The notes under the pieces were generated by a model, which ran no database searches, was not told the DNA's origin, and worked only from the letters and a program-made list of their open reading frames with translations. Shown here in pieces: positions 1 through 8,945 of a stretch of 51,552 bases of DNA (position 1 is the stretch's first letter; every line of letters starts with the position of its first letter). Where the stretch lies: the NCBI GenBank assembly GCA_900474095.1, contig UCOA01000078.1, forward strand, positions 1 through 51,552, written 5' to 3'. Origin of the DNA: Hyphomicrobiales bacterium. GTDB taxonomy: Bacteria; Pseudomonadota; Alphaproteobacteria; Rhizobiales; Rhizobiaceae. A program made the translations under genes and the position numbers.

Positions 1-830
1 GAGCCGGCGACGGCCGCGCGGCGAAGCGCCTTGTCGAATTCGATGCCCGCGTCGAGGCTGGCCGCGAGATAGCCGCAGAATGTATCGCCTGCTCCAACCG
101 TATCGACCGGCTCGATCTTCAGCCCCTTGGCGCGATGCACATTGCCGTTGCGCACGGCAACCACGCCTTCGGCGCCGAGCGTCACGATCACCGTTTGCCT
201 GGTTTCTCGGGACAAGCTGTGCATCGCCTGGATGCGCTCCTCAGCCGACAATCCTTCCCGGCCCGCCAAGAGCTCGAATTCCGTCTCGTTGGCAACGACG
301 ATGTCTGCCATACGTCCCAGCCGCGCTGCATCGTTGGTCAGCGGGGCGATGTTGATGATCGAGGTGACGCCCTTTTCCTTTGCAGCTACCAGTGCCCGCT
401 CTACCGATTGCGGCGGAATCTCGAGCTGCAGCATCAGCGTGTCGCCGGCGCCCATCGCCTCTAAGGCAGTCAGGGCATCGCGTTCGCTGACCGTGCCGTT
501 GGCGCTCGCCACCACAACGATGACATTCTCCCCGTCACCGCCAACGAGAATGTGCGCCGTGCCGGTCGGCTCGCTCACGGTCTTGGTCAGGGAAAGGTCG
601 GTTCCGGCCTGCTTCAGCAGCGCCAGCGCGCCCTCGGCAAAACTGTCCGATCCGACGGCACCCGCCATGCGCACGGTTGCTCCGGCGCGCCGCGCCGCGA
701 GCGCCTGATTGGCGCCCTTGCCGCCGGCGGCCGTCGAGAAACCCGTTCCGGCTACGGTTTCACCGGGCTTCGGCAGCCGCGCCGTGGTGGCGATCAGGTC
801 CATGTTGATGGAACCGAAAACTGTAATCAT
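1..830 (-). CDS. rbsK: Ribokinase (PfkB family), 3' end cut by window edge
   Basis: The gene phosphorylates D-ribose to ribose 5-phosphate in the cytoplasm. About 276 residues are visible; the family is usually about 300 long, so only the C-terminal tail is missing. The N-terminus carries the ribokinase substrate signature (GSINMDL, then GGKGANQA), and near the cut end stands the catalytic/anion-hole motif DTVGAGDTFCG. I chose the ATG at 830 because a GGGGAG ribosome-binding site lies nine bases upstream; an in-frame ATG at 839 would touch that site directly. It follows rmuC on the same strand with a gap of about 50 bases, so co-transcription is possible. Other PfkB sugar kinases remain possible, but the N-terminal motif favours ribokinase. 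Confidence 0.9.
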   Translation of the reverse strand, partial: MITVFGSINMDLIATTARLPKPGETVAGTGFSTAAGGKGANQALAARRAGATVRMAGAVGSDSFAEGALALLKQAGTDLSLTKTVSEPTGTAHILVGGDGENVIVVVASANGTVSERDALTALEAMGAGDTLMLQLEIPPQSVERALVAAKEKGVTSIINIAPLTNDAARLGRMADIVVANETEFELLAGREGLSAEERIQAMHSLSRETRQTVIVTLGAEGVVAVRNGNVHRAKGLKIEPVDTVGAGDTFCGYLAASLDAGIEFDKALRRAAVAG

Positions 831-880
831 CTCGTGCATCTCCCCGGTAGGCGATTTTTGCCGGACAGTGCCCGAGACGA

Positions 881-2080
881 TCAGTCCTCGTCAACCACCC
901 GCAGCTTCAATTGCCCGACGCGATTGTCGAAGGTTTTCTGTTCCGGTTTGGCATCGGGTGGCGAGCCGCAGGTTTCGAGGTCCAGCGCCTCGATCCGGGT
1001 GCCGCGCCGCTTGAGCTTCTCCGACGAAGTCAGGATGTCATCGACATCCTTTTGCGTGGTGAGGAAGTGGCCATGCAGCTTGCGGACCCGGTCGTCGAGC
1101 CGGGTCAGGTCTTCCATCAGCCGGATGACCTCGCCCTGAATGAGATGTGCCTGTTCGCGCATCCGGGCATCGCGCAGGATAGACTGAATCACCTGGATCG
1201 ACAGCATCAGAAGCGACGGCGAGACGATAATGACCCGCGCCCGGTGCGCCTTCTGAACGACGGCCTCGAAATTTTCGTGGATTTCGGCAAAGATCGATTC
1301 GGAGGGAACGAACAGGAAGGCAGTATCCTGGGTTTCGCCGGGGATCAGGTATTTACCCGAAATATCCCGGATGTGTACCTCCATGTCGCGGCGGAACTGT
1401 TGCGCCGCCTGGCGGGATGCTTCCGGTTCAGCGGCGTTGCGGATCGCATTCCAGCCTTCCAGCGGAAACTTCGCATCGATCACCAGCACCGGCTGGCCGT
1501 TCGGCATGCGCACCGTGCAGTCGGGCCGGGAGCCGTTCGAAAGCGTCGTCTGGAAGGCGTAGGAGCCCATCGGCAGGCCGTCGGCGATGATCGTTTCCAT
1601 GCGCGATTGTCCAAAGGCGCCGCGCGTCTGCTTGTTGGAAAGAATGCTCTGCAGCCCGGCCATGTCCTTGGCCAGTGACTGGATGTTGGTCTGTGCCGTG
1701 TCGATCACCGCCAGCCGCTCCTGCAGCCGGCGCAGGTTCTCATGTGTCGCCTTGGTCTGCTCTGTAATCGAAGTGCCGAGCCGGTGGGTCATGCCGTCGA
1801 TCCTCTGGCTGATCGACTGGTTGAGCTCGGATTGCCGCGCGCCGAACACCTCGGCCATCGCCGCGATGCGGCCTTGCATTTCGGTCTGCGCGGCAAGCAG
1901 CGCGGTCATCCGCTGTTCCGCCTCCAGCGCCGATTGCCGCGTGCGCTGCCGCCGAAGCACGACCGGAATGCCGGCAAGCAGCAGGACCGCGACGGCGGCG
2001 AACAGGCACATGCCGAGCGTGACCGTATAGGCACCGAGGATGAAGACAGGCTGATCGAGGGTGAGTGTCACAGGTTCCAT
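881..2080 (-). CDS. rmuC: RmuC-family DNA recombination protein
   Basis: This 399-residue protein belongs to the RmuC family, named for limiting inversions at short inverted repeats; the family has a predicted nuclease-like core. A hydrophobic segment at about residues 15-42 suggests a membrane anchor. It is followed by a charged, Gln- and Arg-rich coiled-coil region (about 45-135) and then the conserved RmuC core with the motifs PDCTVRMP, LVIDAKFPLEGW and FVPSESIFAEI. The length is typical. The gene is divergent from def across a 143-base gap and lies just upstream of ribokinase on the same strand. Nothing seems broken. The family assignment is firm; the biochemical role rests on family knowledge only. 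Confidence 0.93.
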   Translation of the reverse strand: MEPVTLTLDQPVFILGAYTVTLGMCLFAAVAVLLLAGIPVVLRRQRTRQSALEAEQRMTALLAAQTEMQGRIAAMAEVFGARQSELNQSISQRIDGMTHRLGTSITEQTKATHENLRRLQERLAVIDTAQTNIQSLAKDMAGLQSILSNKQTRGAFGQSRMETIIADGLPMGSYAFQTTLSNGSRPDCTVRMPNGQPVLVIDAKFPLEGWNAIRNAAEPEASRQAAQQFRRDMEVHIRDISGKYLIPGETQDTAFLFVPSESIFAEIHENFEAVVQKAHRARVIIVSPSLLMLSIQVIQSILRDARMREQAHLIQGEVIRLMEDLTRLDDRVRKLHGHFLTTQKDVDDILTSSEKLKRRGTRIEALDLETCGSPPDAKPEQKTFDNRVGQLKLRVVDED

Positions 2081-2223
2081 GGGCGCAACCTAAGCGGATT
2101 CGACGTGTGTGGCCAGATCAAAACAAGAACATTGGTAAATCAAATGGCATAGCTCCCACTTTCCCGGCAAAAATCTTGAAAACGAGAATTCCATCCACGC
2201 GAAAGATCGGTTAAGGGAGCCAG

Positions 2224-2748
2224 ATGACCATCAAGCCGCTCATTATCCTTCCCGATCCCGTGCTGCGCCAGCTTTCCAAGCCGGTGGAAACGGTCGATGC
2301 CGACGTTCGCCGCCTCGCCGAAGACATGCTGGACACGATGTACGACGCGCCTGGCATCGGCCTTGCGGCGATCCAGATCGGCGTTCCCCGCCGTATGCTG
2401 GTGATCGATCTTGCGAAGGAAGGCGAGGAAAAGCAGCCGCTTGTCTTTATCAACGCGCAGATCCTGAAGTCTTCCGACGAGCGCTCGGTTTACGAGGAAG
2501 GCTGCCTGTCGATCCCGGACTACTATGCCGAGGTCGAGCGCCCCGCCGCGATCACCGTCGAATATGTCGATCGTGACGGCAAGCAGCATACAGTGGAGGC
2601 GGATGGCCTGCTGGCAACCTGCCTGCAACACGAGATCGATCACCTGAACGGCGTGCTGTTCATCGATCATATCTCAAAGCTCAAGCGCGAAATGGTGATC
2701 CGTAAATTTACGAAAGCCGCCAAGGTCCGCGGCGCCAAGGCAATCTGA
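2224..2748 (+). CDS. def: Peptide deformylase
   Basis: The enzyme removes the formyl group from the N-terminal methionine of nascent proteins. All three family motifs are present: GIGLAAIQ (residues 44-51), EGCLS (92-96, metal-ligand Cys 94) and HEIDH (136-140, two metal-ligand His and the catalytic Glu 137). The length of 174 residues is normal for a type 1 deformylase. The ATG at 2224 follows an AAGGGAG ribosome-binding site. In rhizobia def normally heads a def-fmt-truA operon; here a toxin-antitoxin pair sits between def and fmt, so the partner enzyme fmt begins about 765 bases downstream. Confidence 0.97.
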   Translation: MTIKPLIILPDPVLRQLSKPVETVDADVRRLAEDMLDTMYDAPGIGLAAIQIGVPRRMLVIDLAKEGEEKQPLVFINAQILKSSDERSVYEEGCLSIPDYYAEVERPAAITVEYVDRDGKQHTVEADGLLATCLQHEIDHLNGVLFIDHISKLKREMVIRKFTKAAKVRGAKAI

Positions 2749-2756
2749 CGGTTCCA

Positions 2757-2785
2757 TTGAAAATGATGACCTTCGGGCCTATGAT
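2757..2785 (+). promoter_or_regulatory. Sigma-70-type promoter of the fitAB-like pair
   Basis: A -35 box TTGAAA (2757-2762) and a -10 box TATGAT (2780-2785) are separated by 17 bases, close to the housekeeping consensus. The site lies immediately after the def stop codon and ends 28 bases before the antitoxin start. The -10 box lies inside the left arm of the palindrome described next, so a protein bound there would block the promoter. Confidence 0.7.
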
Positions 2786-2801
2786 ATCACTGATATCATA
2801 G
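2779..2801. promoter_or_regulatory. 23-bp perfect palindrome, likely FitAB operator
   Basis: The two 11-base arms CTATGATATCA and TGATATCATAG are perfect inverse complements around a single central C at 2790. The element covers the -10 box and ends 12 bases before the antitoxin ATG. FitA-type ribbon-helix-helix antitoxins, alone or with their toxin, typically bind such sites to repress their own operon, so this is the obvious autoregulatory operator. Binding is inferred, not shown. Confidence 0.75.
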
Positions 2802-2813
2802 TGGAGGTTGCAC

Positions 2814-3074
2814 ATGGGCGATCTGCTTCTTCGCGGAATTGACGACGCTCTGAAGGTCGAATTGCAGGAAAGCGCGCGCCGGAACGGCCGCAGTCTTTCC
2901 GATGAGGCCATCGCACAAATTCGCTCCGCTTTGGAACGAGAGCAACGCCAGAGGCCGACGGCCGGCCAGCGGTTGCGCGCCGTCCTGGGTGACGCGACTT
3001 TTGAGGATGACGAACTGCGTGCGATCGACGCTTTTCGAAAGCAGCCTGACCGCTCGCCACCGGACTTCACATGA
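2814..3074 (+). CDS. FitA-like ribbon-helix-helix antitoxin
   Basis: An 86-residue protein whose first 45 residues have the short strand plus two-helix pattern of ribbon-helix-helix DNA-binding proteins (LLLRGIDDALKVELQ, then NGRSLSDEAIAQIRSAL). The acidic C-terminal tail is where such antitoxins wrap their toxin. I chose the ATG at 2814 because GTGGAGG (2801-2807) lies at good spacing; a TTG at 2808 is in frame but has no suitable site. The stop codon overlaps the toxin start by four bases (ATGA), so the two are translationally coupled. Its likely roles are to neutralise the downstream PIN toxin and to repress its own promoter. Confidence 0.85.
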   Translation: MGDLLLRGIDDALKVELQESARRNGRSLSDEAIAQIRSALEREQRQRPTAGQRLRAVLGDATFEDDELRAIDAFRKQPDRSPPDFT

Positions 3075-3490
3075 TCGTTCTCGATACGAATGTCATTTCC
3101 GAAATCCAGGGACGGCGGCATAGCGAAACAATCCTTCGTTGGCTGGATGGCTATGACAGCGAGGTCGTTTTTCTGACGGCGATTGCCATGGCCGAAATCC
3201 ATTTCGGTATCGCATTGCTGGAACCGGGAACTCGGCGCGACGGTCTGCACCAGACCTTCGCGCGGATCGAAAACGAATTTTCGGGGCGGATCCTCAGCTT
3301 TTCGCCGAACGTTGCCGCACGCTACGGGGCTCTCTCGGCGCGGCGACAGAAGGAGGGCAGGCCGATGGAAACCAAGGACGCCATGATCGCCGCGATCTGC
3401 CTTTCCCACGACGCGACGTTTGCGACCCGCAATACAAAAGACTTCGAGGGGCTTGATTTGAAGCTCGTAAACCCCTTTGAAGGGGCCTGA
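3071..3490 (+). CDS. FitB/VapC-like PIN-domain toxin
   Basis: A 139-residue PIN-domain protein, predicted to be a Mg2+-dependent ribonuclease toxin. The expected acidic active site is complete: Asp 5 in LDTNVISE, Glu 42 in MAEIHFGI, Asp 103 in TKDAMIAA, and the [10 protein letters not shown] motif with Asp 124. It looks intact and potentially active. It is coupled to the antitoxin by an ATGA overlap, and its stop lies 22 bases before the fmt start codon, so its transcript probably reads into fmt and truA. The RNA target cannot be read from sequence; FitB relatives are grouped with VapC toxins that cut tRNA or rRNA. Confidence 0.87.
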   Translation: MIVLDTNVISEIQGRRHSETILRWLDGYDSEVVFLTAIAMAEIHFGIALLEPGTRRDGLHQTFARIENEFSGRILSFSPNVAARYGALSARRQKEGRPMETKDAMIAAICLSHDATFATRNTKDFEGLDLKLVNPFEGA

Positions 3491-3512
3491 CCAGAACGGG
3501 AGTCCGCGCGCC

Positions 3513-4448
3513 GTGCCGCTTCGCATCATCTTCATGGGAACCCCCCAGTTCTCGGTTCCGACACTGGCGGCGCTGGCCGAGGCCGGTCACGAGATCGTTG
3601 CGGTCTATACGCAGCCGCCACGCCCGGGTGGACGCCGCGGCCTCGACCTGCAGAAGTCCCCGGTCCATCAGGCGGCCGAACTGCTCGGTGTCGAGGTGCT
3701 GACGCCCGTCAACTTCAAGGAGGCTGCCGATCGCCAGACCTTTTCCGATTTCGATGCGGACGTGGCGGTCGTCGTCGCCTATGGTCTGCTCTTGCCGGAG
3801 GACATCCTCAACGGCACGCGGCTTGGCTGCTACAACGGCCATGCCTCGCTTCTGCCGCGTTGGCGGGGGGCCGCACCGATCCAGCGGGCGATCATGGCTG
3901 GCGACCACGAGACCGGCATGATGGTGATGAAGATGGACAAGGGGCTCGACACAGGCCCGGTGGCGCTGACCAAGGTGGTGGCTATCGGTAGCGAGATGAC
4001 GGCCCGCGAACTGCACGACAGGCTGATGCTGGTTGGCGCGGACCTGATGAAGGATGCCATGGAAAAGCTGGACGGCGGCGATCTGCCGTTGACGCCGCAG
4101 GCGGAGCATGGCGTCATTTATGCAGCCAAGATCAGCAAGGCGGAAACTCGGATCGATTTCTCAAAAACGGCGGTCGAGGTTCACAATCATATTCGCGGTC
4201 TTTCGCCCTTCCCCGGCGCATGGTTCGAAGTCGAAATCGGCGGCAAGATGGAGCGGATCAAGGTTCTCTCGTCCGTTGTCGACAAGGTGGGTGGCGAAAC
4301 CGGCACTGCCCTGTTCGACGACCTGACGATTGCCTGCGACAATGGTTCGGTACGGCTGACCCGCCTGCAAAAGGCCGGCGGCAAGGTGCTCGATGCCGAT
4401 GATTTTCGGCGCGGCACGCCCATTCCGGCCGGCACAAGGCTTTTCTGA
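3513..4448 (+). CDS. fmt: Methionyl-tRNA formyltransferase
   Basis: The enzyme formylates initiator Met-tRNA using 10-formyltetrahydrofolate. I place the start at the GTG at 3513: it gives the canonical N-terminus ([17 protein letters not shown]), a normal length of 311 residues, and follows a GGGAG about ten bases upstream. An ATG at 3477 is in frame but lies inside the preceding toxin gene. The formyl-transfer signature [16 protein letters not shown] and the following [11 protein letters not shown] segment carry the catalytic Asn, His and Asp. The stop overlaps the truA start by one base (TGATG). The use of GTG and the position after the toxin gene mean expression may depend partly on the toxin-antitoxin transcript. 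Confidence 0.95.
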   Translation: MPLRIIFMGTPQFSVPTLAALAEAGHEIVAVYTQPPRPGGRRGLDLQKSPVHQAAELLGVEVLTPVNFKEAADRQTFSDFDADVAVVVAYGLLLPEDILNGTRLGCYNGHASLLPRWRGAAPIQRAIMAGDHETGMMVMKMDKGLDTGPVALTKVVAIGSEMTARELHDRLMLVGADLMKDAMEKLDGGDLPLTPQAEHGVIYAAKISKAETRIDFSKTAVEVHNHIRGLSPFPGAWFEVEIGGKMERIKVLSSVVDKVGGETGTALFDDLTIACDNGSVRLTRLQKAGGKVLDADDFRRGTPIPAGTRLF

Positions 4449-5191
4449 TGCCGCGTTTCCGCATGACGATCGAATATGACGGCTCGGCCTATGTCGGCTG
4501 GCAGCGGCAGGAAAATGGTCCCTCGGTACAAGGCGCCGTCGAAAAGGCCATTCTAAGCCTCACCGGCGAGACCGTCTCGATCCGTGGCGCGGGGCGCACC
4601 GATTCCGGCGTGCACGCCAAGGGGCAGGTGGCGCATGCCGACCTGACGCGGTCCTGGAAGCCCGCGACGTTGCGCAATGCGCTGAATGCTCATCTCGGGC
4701 AGGCTTGCGAACAGGTGGCGATCATCGATGCCGCTGAAGTGACGTCGGAGTTCGACGCACGGTTTTCCGCGCTCAGAAGGCATTATCTTTATCGCATCGT
4801 CTCGCGTCCGGCGCCCCTGGCGCTGGAGGCGAAGCGGGCGTGGTGGGTGCCGAAGACACTCGATCACGAGGCGATGCATGCGGCGGCGCAAATGCTCGTC
4901 GGGCATCATGACTTTACCACCTTCCGCTCGACCCATTGCCAGGCCAACAGCCCAATGCGCACGATCGACCGGCTCGATGTTACGCGGGATAACGATCTCG
5001 TGGAAATTCGCGCCACGGCACAGAGCTTCCTGCACAACCAGATACGCTCCTTCGCCGGCACTCTGAAGCTGGTGGGCGAGGGCAAGTGGACGCCGGACGA
5101 TGTCCGCGCGGCACTGGAGGCGAAAGACCGCAAGGCCTGCGGTCCCGTGGCGCCGCCGGACGGGCTTTATTTCATGCAGGTCGACTACTGA
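4448..5191 (+). CDS. truA: tRNA pseudouridine(38-40) synthase TruA
   Basis: The enzyme converts uridines 38-40 in the anticodon stem-loop of many tRNAs to pseudouridine. The 247-residue protein is full length. The catalytic motif [11 protein letters not shown] contains the nucleophile Asp 52, and the later HHDFTTFR and [13 protein letters not shown] motifs are also typical. The start codon overlaps the fmt stop by one base, which indicates translational coupling. It is the last gene of this rightward operon; the next gene converges from the other side 10 bases away. Confidence 0.96.
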   Translation: MPRFRMTIEYDGSAYVGWQRQENGPSVQGAVEKAILSLTGETVSIRGAGRTDSGVHAKGQVAHADLTRSWKPATLRNALNAHLGQACEQVAIIDAAEVTSEFDARFSALRRHYLYRIVSRPAPLALEAKRAWWVPKTLDHEAMHAAAQMLVGHHDFTTFRSTHCQANSPMRTIDRLDVTRDNDLVEIRATAQSFLHNQIRSFAGTLKLVGEGKWTPDDVRAALEAKDRKACGPVAPPDGLYFMQVDY

Positions 5192-5201
5192 CCGCCGGCA
5201 G

Positions 5202-5804
5202 TCAGGCCGGCATCAGGCCAAGCACCCGCGGGAGACTTTCGCTGAGCATGAGCGAGGGCAGGATCAGCAGGGCGGAAAGCGCCGAGGCGAGCAGCGTCTG
5301 GTCTTTGGCGATGGTTTTCACCAGCCGGAAAATTGCGGTGAAGTTCGCCAGCAGAAGGATCAGCGACAGCAGGCTTGTCAGGCCCTCGCTGTTCGGAATG
5401 ACCAGCCTGATCGCAAGCGGGACAGCCATCGCGTAGACGATGGGCACGGCCAGCCAGTTGCTGGTGATGATGATCGGTGCAAGCAGTTCGCCGTAACCGA
5501 GCGGTTTTGCTAGGGCGGCGACGAACACCAGCGGCACGACCCACATGGCCATGTCGACGAAGAGCAGCTTGAGGATGAAGACCAGCCCCGTCTCGGCTCC
5601 TTGCGGCATATTTGCCAGATAGTAGAGGCGCCAGGCGGCCCAGCCGACAGCCATCGCCGGCAGGCACCAGAGGAACGCGGCGAAGGAACGCCAGACGCCA
5701 AGCGCAGTAATGTCGAGCCAGTCGAATCCGCTCCTGTCGCCAAGAACCAGCAGCCAGATTCCCTTGACGTAATTGCCGATCTCCTCAATCTGCGGCATGG
5801 CCAA
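5202..5804 (-). CDS. Polytopic membrane protein of unknown function
   Basis: I do not recognise the family. The 200-residue protein has about five hydrophobic segments (roughly residues 40-62, 73-100, 108-136, 144-164 and 170-188). A short amphipathic N-terminus precedes them ([15 protein letters not shown], then [12 protein letters not shown]). Its first 20 bases overlap the 3' end of dapE on the same strand, so it is likely co-translated with dapE. An in-frame ATG at 5798 is an equally good start. Its position between dapE and truA might point to a cell-envelope role, but that is inference from location only. Confidence 0.75.
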   Translation of the reverse strand: MAMPQIEEIGNYVKGIWLLVLGDRSGFDWLDITALGVWRSFAAFLWCLPAMAVGWAAWRLYYLANMPQGAETGLVFILKLLFVDMAMWVVPLVFVAALAKPLGYGELLAPIIITSNWLAVPIVYAMAVPLAIRLVIPNSEGLTSLLSLILLLANFTAIFRLVKTIAKDQTLLASALSALLILPSLMLSESLPRVLGLMPA

Positions 5805-6978
5805 ACCAGCGGCTGATGAAGGTTTCGTAGATCCGTGTCAGCGTTTCCAGGTCGGCGACGGCGACGCGTTCGTCGACCATGTGCATGGTCTGGCCAACCA
5901 GGCCGAATTCGACGACCGGGCAATAGTCCTTGATGAAGCGGGCATCCGATGTGCCGCCGGTGGTCGACAGTTTCGGCTCGCTGCCGGTGACGGCTTCGAC
6001 GGCGCCTGACAGAGAGGCGATCAGCGCATTGTTGCGGGTGAGGAAGACCTGGCTCGGGCGCTCGCTCCAGACGATGTCGTATTTGACCGGGGGGCGGCCG
6101 GGACGAAGGACACTGTCGGCGCTGGCGCGCTCGAGGCGGGCGATGATCTCGGCCTTCAGGCTATCGACGCTCCAACTATCGTTGAAACGGATGTTGAAGC
6201 GCGCCGACGCCTTGGCCGGAATGACGTTGACCGCCTTGTTGGCGACATCGATCGTCGTCACCTCGAGATTGGACGGCTGGAAATTGTCGGTGCCGCCATC
6301 GAACGGCGGATCCATCAGCGCCTGCGTCAAGGCAAGAATGCCGCGCACCGGGCTGTCGGCGAGATGCGGATAGGCGGCGTGGCCCTGCACGCCGTGGACG
6401 GTGATGGTGCCGGACAGCGAACCGCGCCGGCCGATCTTGATCATGTCGCCGAGCTTGTCCGGATTGGTCGGCTCGCCGACGAGGCAGGCATCCCAGCGTT
6501 CGCCCTTCGCTGCCGCCCATTCGAGCAGCTTGACGGTGCCGTTGATCGCCGGGCCTTCCTCGTCGCCGGTGATCAGGAAGGAAATCGAACCCTGCGGCGG
6601 CCCGTGTTTTTCGATATGGCGGGCGACGGCGGTGACGAAACAGGCAATGCCGCCCTTCATGTCGACGGCGCCGCGGCCGTACATCTCGCCGGCGGCTATG
6701 TCGGCCGAAAAGGGGCCGTGCGTCCAGGCGGCCTCATCGCCGACCGGCACGACATCGGTGTGGCCGGCAAACATCAGATGCGGACCATCGACACCAAGGC
6801 GGGCATAGAAGTTTTCGATGTCCGGCGTGCCGTCCTCGGTGGCCACTACCCGATCGACGGAAAAACCCAGCGGTTTCAGCATGGTTTCGAGCACACTCAA
6901 GGCACCGCCTTCTGCAGGGGTCACGGACGGGCAGCGGATCAGGGTGGCGAGATTGGCGACGGGATCGGTAGCGGTCAT
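5785..6978 (-). CDS. dapE: Succinyl-diaminopimelate desuccinylase
   Basis: The zinc enzyme hydrolyses N-succinyl-LL-2,6-diaminopimelate in lysine and peptidoglycan precursor synthesis; the upstream step, DapD, is encoded at 12710-13570. With the ATG at 6978 the protein has 397 residues, normal for the alphaproteobacterial enzyme. Metal and catalytic motifs are intact: [10 protein letters not shown] (His 73, Asp 75), [10 protein letters not shown] (Asp 106), TGDEEGPA (Glu 140, Glu 141) and the C-terminal GQTMHMVDE (metal His). The open frame continues upstream to 7260, but that part has no family similarity and the 6978 start gives the canonical N-terminus. Confidence 0.96.
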   Translation of the reverse strand: MTATDPVANLATLIRCPSVTPAEGGALSVLETMLKPLGFSVDRVVATEDGTPDIENFYARLGVDGPHLMFAGHTDVVPVGDEAAWTHGPFSADIAAGEMYGRGAVDMKGGIACFVTAVARHIEKHGPPQGSISFLITGDEEGPAINGTVKLLEWAAAKGERWDACLVGEPTNPDKLGDMIKIGRRGSLSGTITVHGVQGHAAYPHLADSPVRGILALTQALMDPPFDGGTDNFQPSNLEVTTIDVANKAVNVIPAKASARFNIRFNDSWSVDSLKAEIIARLERASADSVLRPGRPPVKYDIVWSERPSQVFLTRNNALIASLSGAVEAVTGSEPKLSTTGGTSDARFIKDYCPVVEFGLVGQTMHMVDERVAVADLETLTRIYETFISRWFGHAAD

Positions 6979-7071
6979 CAGAAAGGCCTGTTTGCTTCGA
7001 GGCTTGGTGTAGCCGATCCCTGCCGGGCTGTCACGGGGGCAGCTTTTGCCTGGGTGAAGGTCAATCTTCCT

Positions 7072-7092
7072 CTTCTCCCCAGCGGGGAGAGG
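7072..7092. repeat. GC-rich hairpin in the 347-bp dapE / methyltransferase gap
   Basis: The divergent region 6979-7325 holds no gene I can support. It contains a hairpin with a nine-pair stem (one G-T pair) around AGC, built on CTCCCC / GGGGAG. This simple element resembles common dispersed intergenic sequences of rhizobial genomes. The rest of the gap presumably carries the dapE and methyltransferase promoters, but no clear boxes stand out. Confidence 0.45.
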
Positions 7093-7325
7093 TAGCCGAT
7101 GACGGCACGCAATGATGATGGCATGGGTTTTAAGGCGGGGACGACGGGGGATGATTTCGACGGGAAAATCTCGAACCCGTTGCCACAATGACAGTGCTGC
7201 ATAAGACCACTTCGGTAGCAGGCAGTCTCCATTGCCGTAACAACCAACGTCCGGCAGCAAAACATAACTTTCGCTCCGGGATTGGACGACATGTAGTAGA
7301 CTTGCCTGTCAGCAGGGAGGACCTC

Positions 7326-7961
7326 GTGGCCGCGACTGACCGACAAACGCATTGGGAAACTGTCTACACGAGCAAGGCAGAGGCTGAGGTCAGCTGGTTT
7401 GAGGGCAGCCCCGAACTGTCGCTGGCGCTGCTGCGTGAAGCCGGGCTGACGCCGGAAAAGTCCGTCATCGATGTTGGCGGCGGCGCATCGCGGTTGGTGG
7501 ATGCCCTGACGGCGTCGGGCCAGAGCCACCTCACCGTCCTCGATTTATCTGCCGCAGCCCTTGAGACGGCAAAGTCCCGACTGGCGGACGCTGCGCGGGT
7601 ACGGTGGATCGTAGCGGATGTGACCGCGTGGACGCCCGACCGTCAGTATGATCTTTGGCACGACCGCGCCGCCTTCCATTTCCTGACGACCGTGGCGGAT
7701 CAGCAGGCCTATGTTCGCGTGCTGGCGCAGGCTCTCAGGGACGGCGGCAAAGCGGTGATTGGCACGTTTGCACCAGATGGGCAGGAGAAATGCAGCGGCC
7801 TGCCCGTTGCCCGCTACGATGCCGAAAGCCTGCAAGCCGTTCTCGGCGGACAGTTCACGCTCGTCGCGACGCGGCGGCATCAACACACGACCCCGTGGGG
7901 ATCAGTGCAGAAATTCCAATTCAGCACGTTCGAGAAGGTCGCAAGCGCGAACGCCCGCTAG
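7326..7961 (+). CDS. Class I SAM-dependent methyltransferase
   Basis: A 211-residue predicted methyltransferase. Motif I, VIDVGGGASRLVDAL, binds S-adenosylmethionine, followed by the acidic loop LTVLDLS and the motif WIVADVTAW. The HWETVY...EVSWFE N-terminus is typical of a group of small soluble methyltransferases often labelled as thiopurine/tellurite-resistance-like. I chose the GTG at 7326 because AGGGAGGA lies five bases upstream; upstream in-frame codons run through sequence with no family similarity. It is divergent from dapE. The substrate cannot be told from sequence. Confidence 0.82.
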   Translation: MAATDRQTHWETVYTSKAEAEVSWFEGSPELSLALLREAGLTPEKSVIDVGGGASRLVDALTASGQSHLTVLDLSAAALETAKSRLADAARVRWIVADVTAWTPDRQYDLWHDRAAFHFLTTVADQQAYVRVLAQALRDGGKAVIGTFAPDGQEKCSGLPVARYDAESLQAVLGGQFTLVATRRHQHTTPWGSVQKFQFSTFEKVASANAR

Positions 7962-8040
7962 CGCATGTCAGGAGGGGCGCTGCTTGTGGCGCCCGAAGCG
8001 GTCTCTGGCCCGTAAAAATAAGTTTTCGCGTCGGCCTCGC

Positions 8041-8751
8041 TCACCATCCGCGCCAGCCGGCCGATACCACGAGCTGTCTGCTCTTGATGAAGACCGCGGC
8101 ATCGCCGGGCTTTCCGGTGCGGCGCCCTGGCACAGGGTAAATGACGTGCCGGAGGATCTCCTCGGCGACGCTAGGCTCCGAACGGTCATCCGTTTCGAAA
8201 TCAACCGGATCGATCGAGATGACGCGGATTCCCCGCGATCCGAGTTCATGAGACAGTCCAAGCGTCAACGTTTCGACAACGCCCTTGGTGGTGGAATAGG
8301 CCACCCGATCCGGTGCAAGGTCCCGGCTGCCGACGGAACTCATGTTGATGATGACGCCGCCATTGTCGCCGAACTGGTGGGCCGCTTGCTGGGACATGAG
8401 GAAGGTGCCGAAGACGTCGACGTCGAACTGGCGGTGCGCGTCGGGTTCTGAGGCCCTGCCCATGGAGTCGATCCCCGTATTGTTCACGACTAGGTCCGGC
8501 CTGCCGAACGCATCGTTCGTGATCCTGAAGATGCGTTTCACGTCTTCCGCTTTCGAAGCGTCGCCATGAAGGGCCATCGCCCGGCCACCGGTCGCAACGA
8601 TGTCGGCGGCGACGCGGTTTGCACCTTGCGCGTCTTTCGCATAGCTGACCACGACGGCAGCTCCTTCGGCTCCAAGGTACCTGGCAATGTCTGCGCCAAC
8701 GCCGCCAGATGCTCCCGTCACGATTGCGATCTTTCCTTGCAGTCTCGTCAT
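8041..8751 (-). CDS. Short-chain dehydrogenase/reductase (SDR)
   Basis: A 236-residue classical SDR with the cofactor motif TGASGGVG, an NNTG motif in place of the usual NNAG, a Ser in INMSSVGS and the catalytic YSTTK. The Tyr and Lys are intact, so activity is plausible. The C-terminus (FIKSRQLVVSAGWRGW) is a little unusual: classical members end in a longer DGG-type substrate loop, here shifted or shortened. The ATG at 8751 follows GAAGGAT. It is divergent from an AraC-type regulator 194 bases away, the usual layout for a regulator and its target. Substrate unknown. Confidence 0.85.
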   Translation of the reverse strand: MTRLQGKIAIVTGASGGVGADIARYLGAEGAAVVVSYAKDAQGANRVAADIVATGGRAMALHGDASKAEDVKRIFRITNDAFGRPDLVVNNTGIDSMGRASEPDAHRQFDVDVFGTFLMSQQAAHQFGDNGGVIINMSSVGSRDLAPDRVAYSTTKGVVETLTLGLSHELGSRGIRVISIDPVDFETDDRSEPSVAEEILRHVIYPVPGRRTGKPGDAAVFIKSRQLVVSAGWRGW

Positions 8752-8889
8752 GCGGTTTCATCCTTCGCTTATTCGGCTGGTCAAGGATGCGATGGATAAA
8801 GGCAAGGGTGGTATAGCGATCCTCCGAGATTTATGCGCGATCCTGCAAACATTGATCTCGCGCGTTTCCCCCGGCGGATATATCGGCTA

Positions 8890-8925
8890 GCGTCGAAGGC
8901 GTCGAAGGCGTCGAAGGCGTCGAAA
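8890..8925. repeat. Four tandem 9-bp repeats between the SDR and AraC genes
   Basis: The unit GCGTCGAAG is repeated head to tail four times (8890-8898, 8899-8907, 8908-8916, 8917-8925), the last copy ending in A instead of G. It lies 20 bases before the AraC start codon and outside both genes. Such short arrays can change copy number by replication slippage, which here would alter the spacing upstream of the regulator. Confidence 0.85.
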
Positions 8926-8945
8926 CCCGTAAGCTGTGCTGTCCC

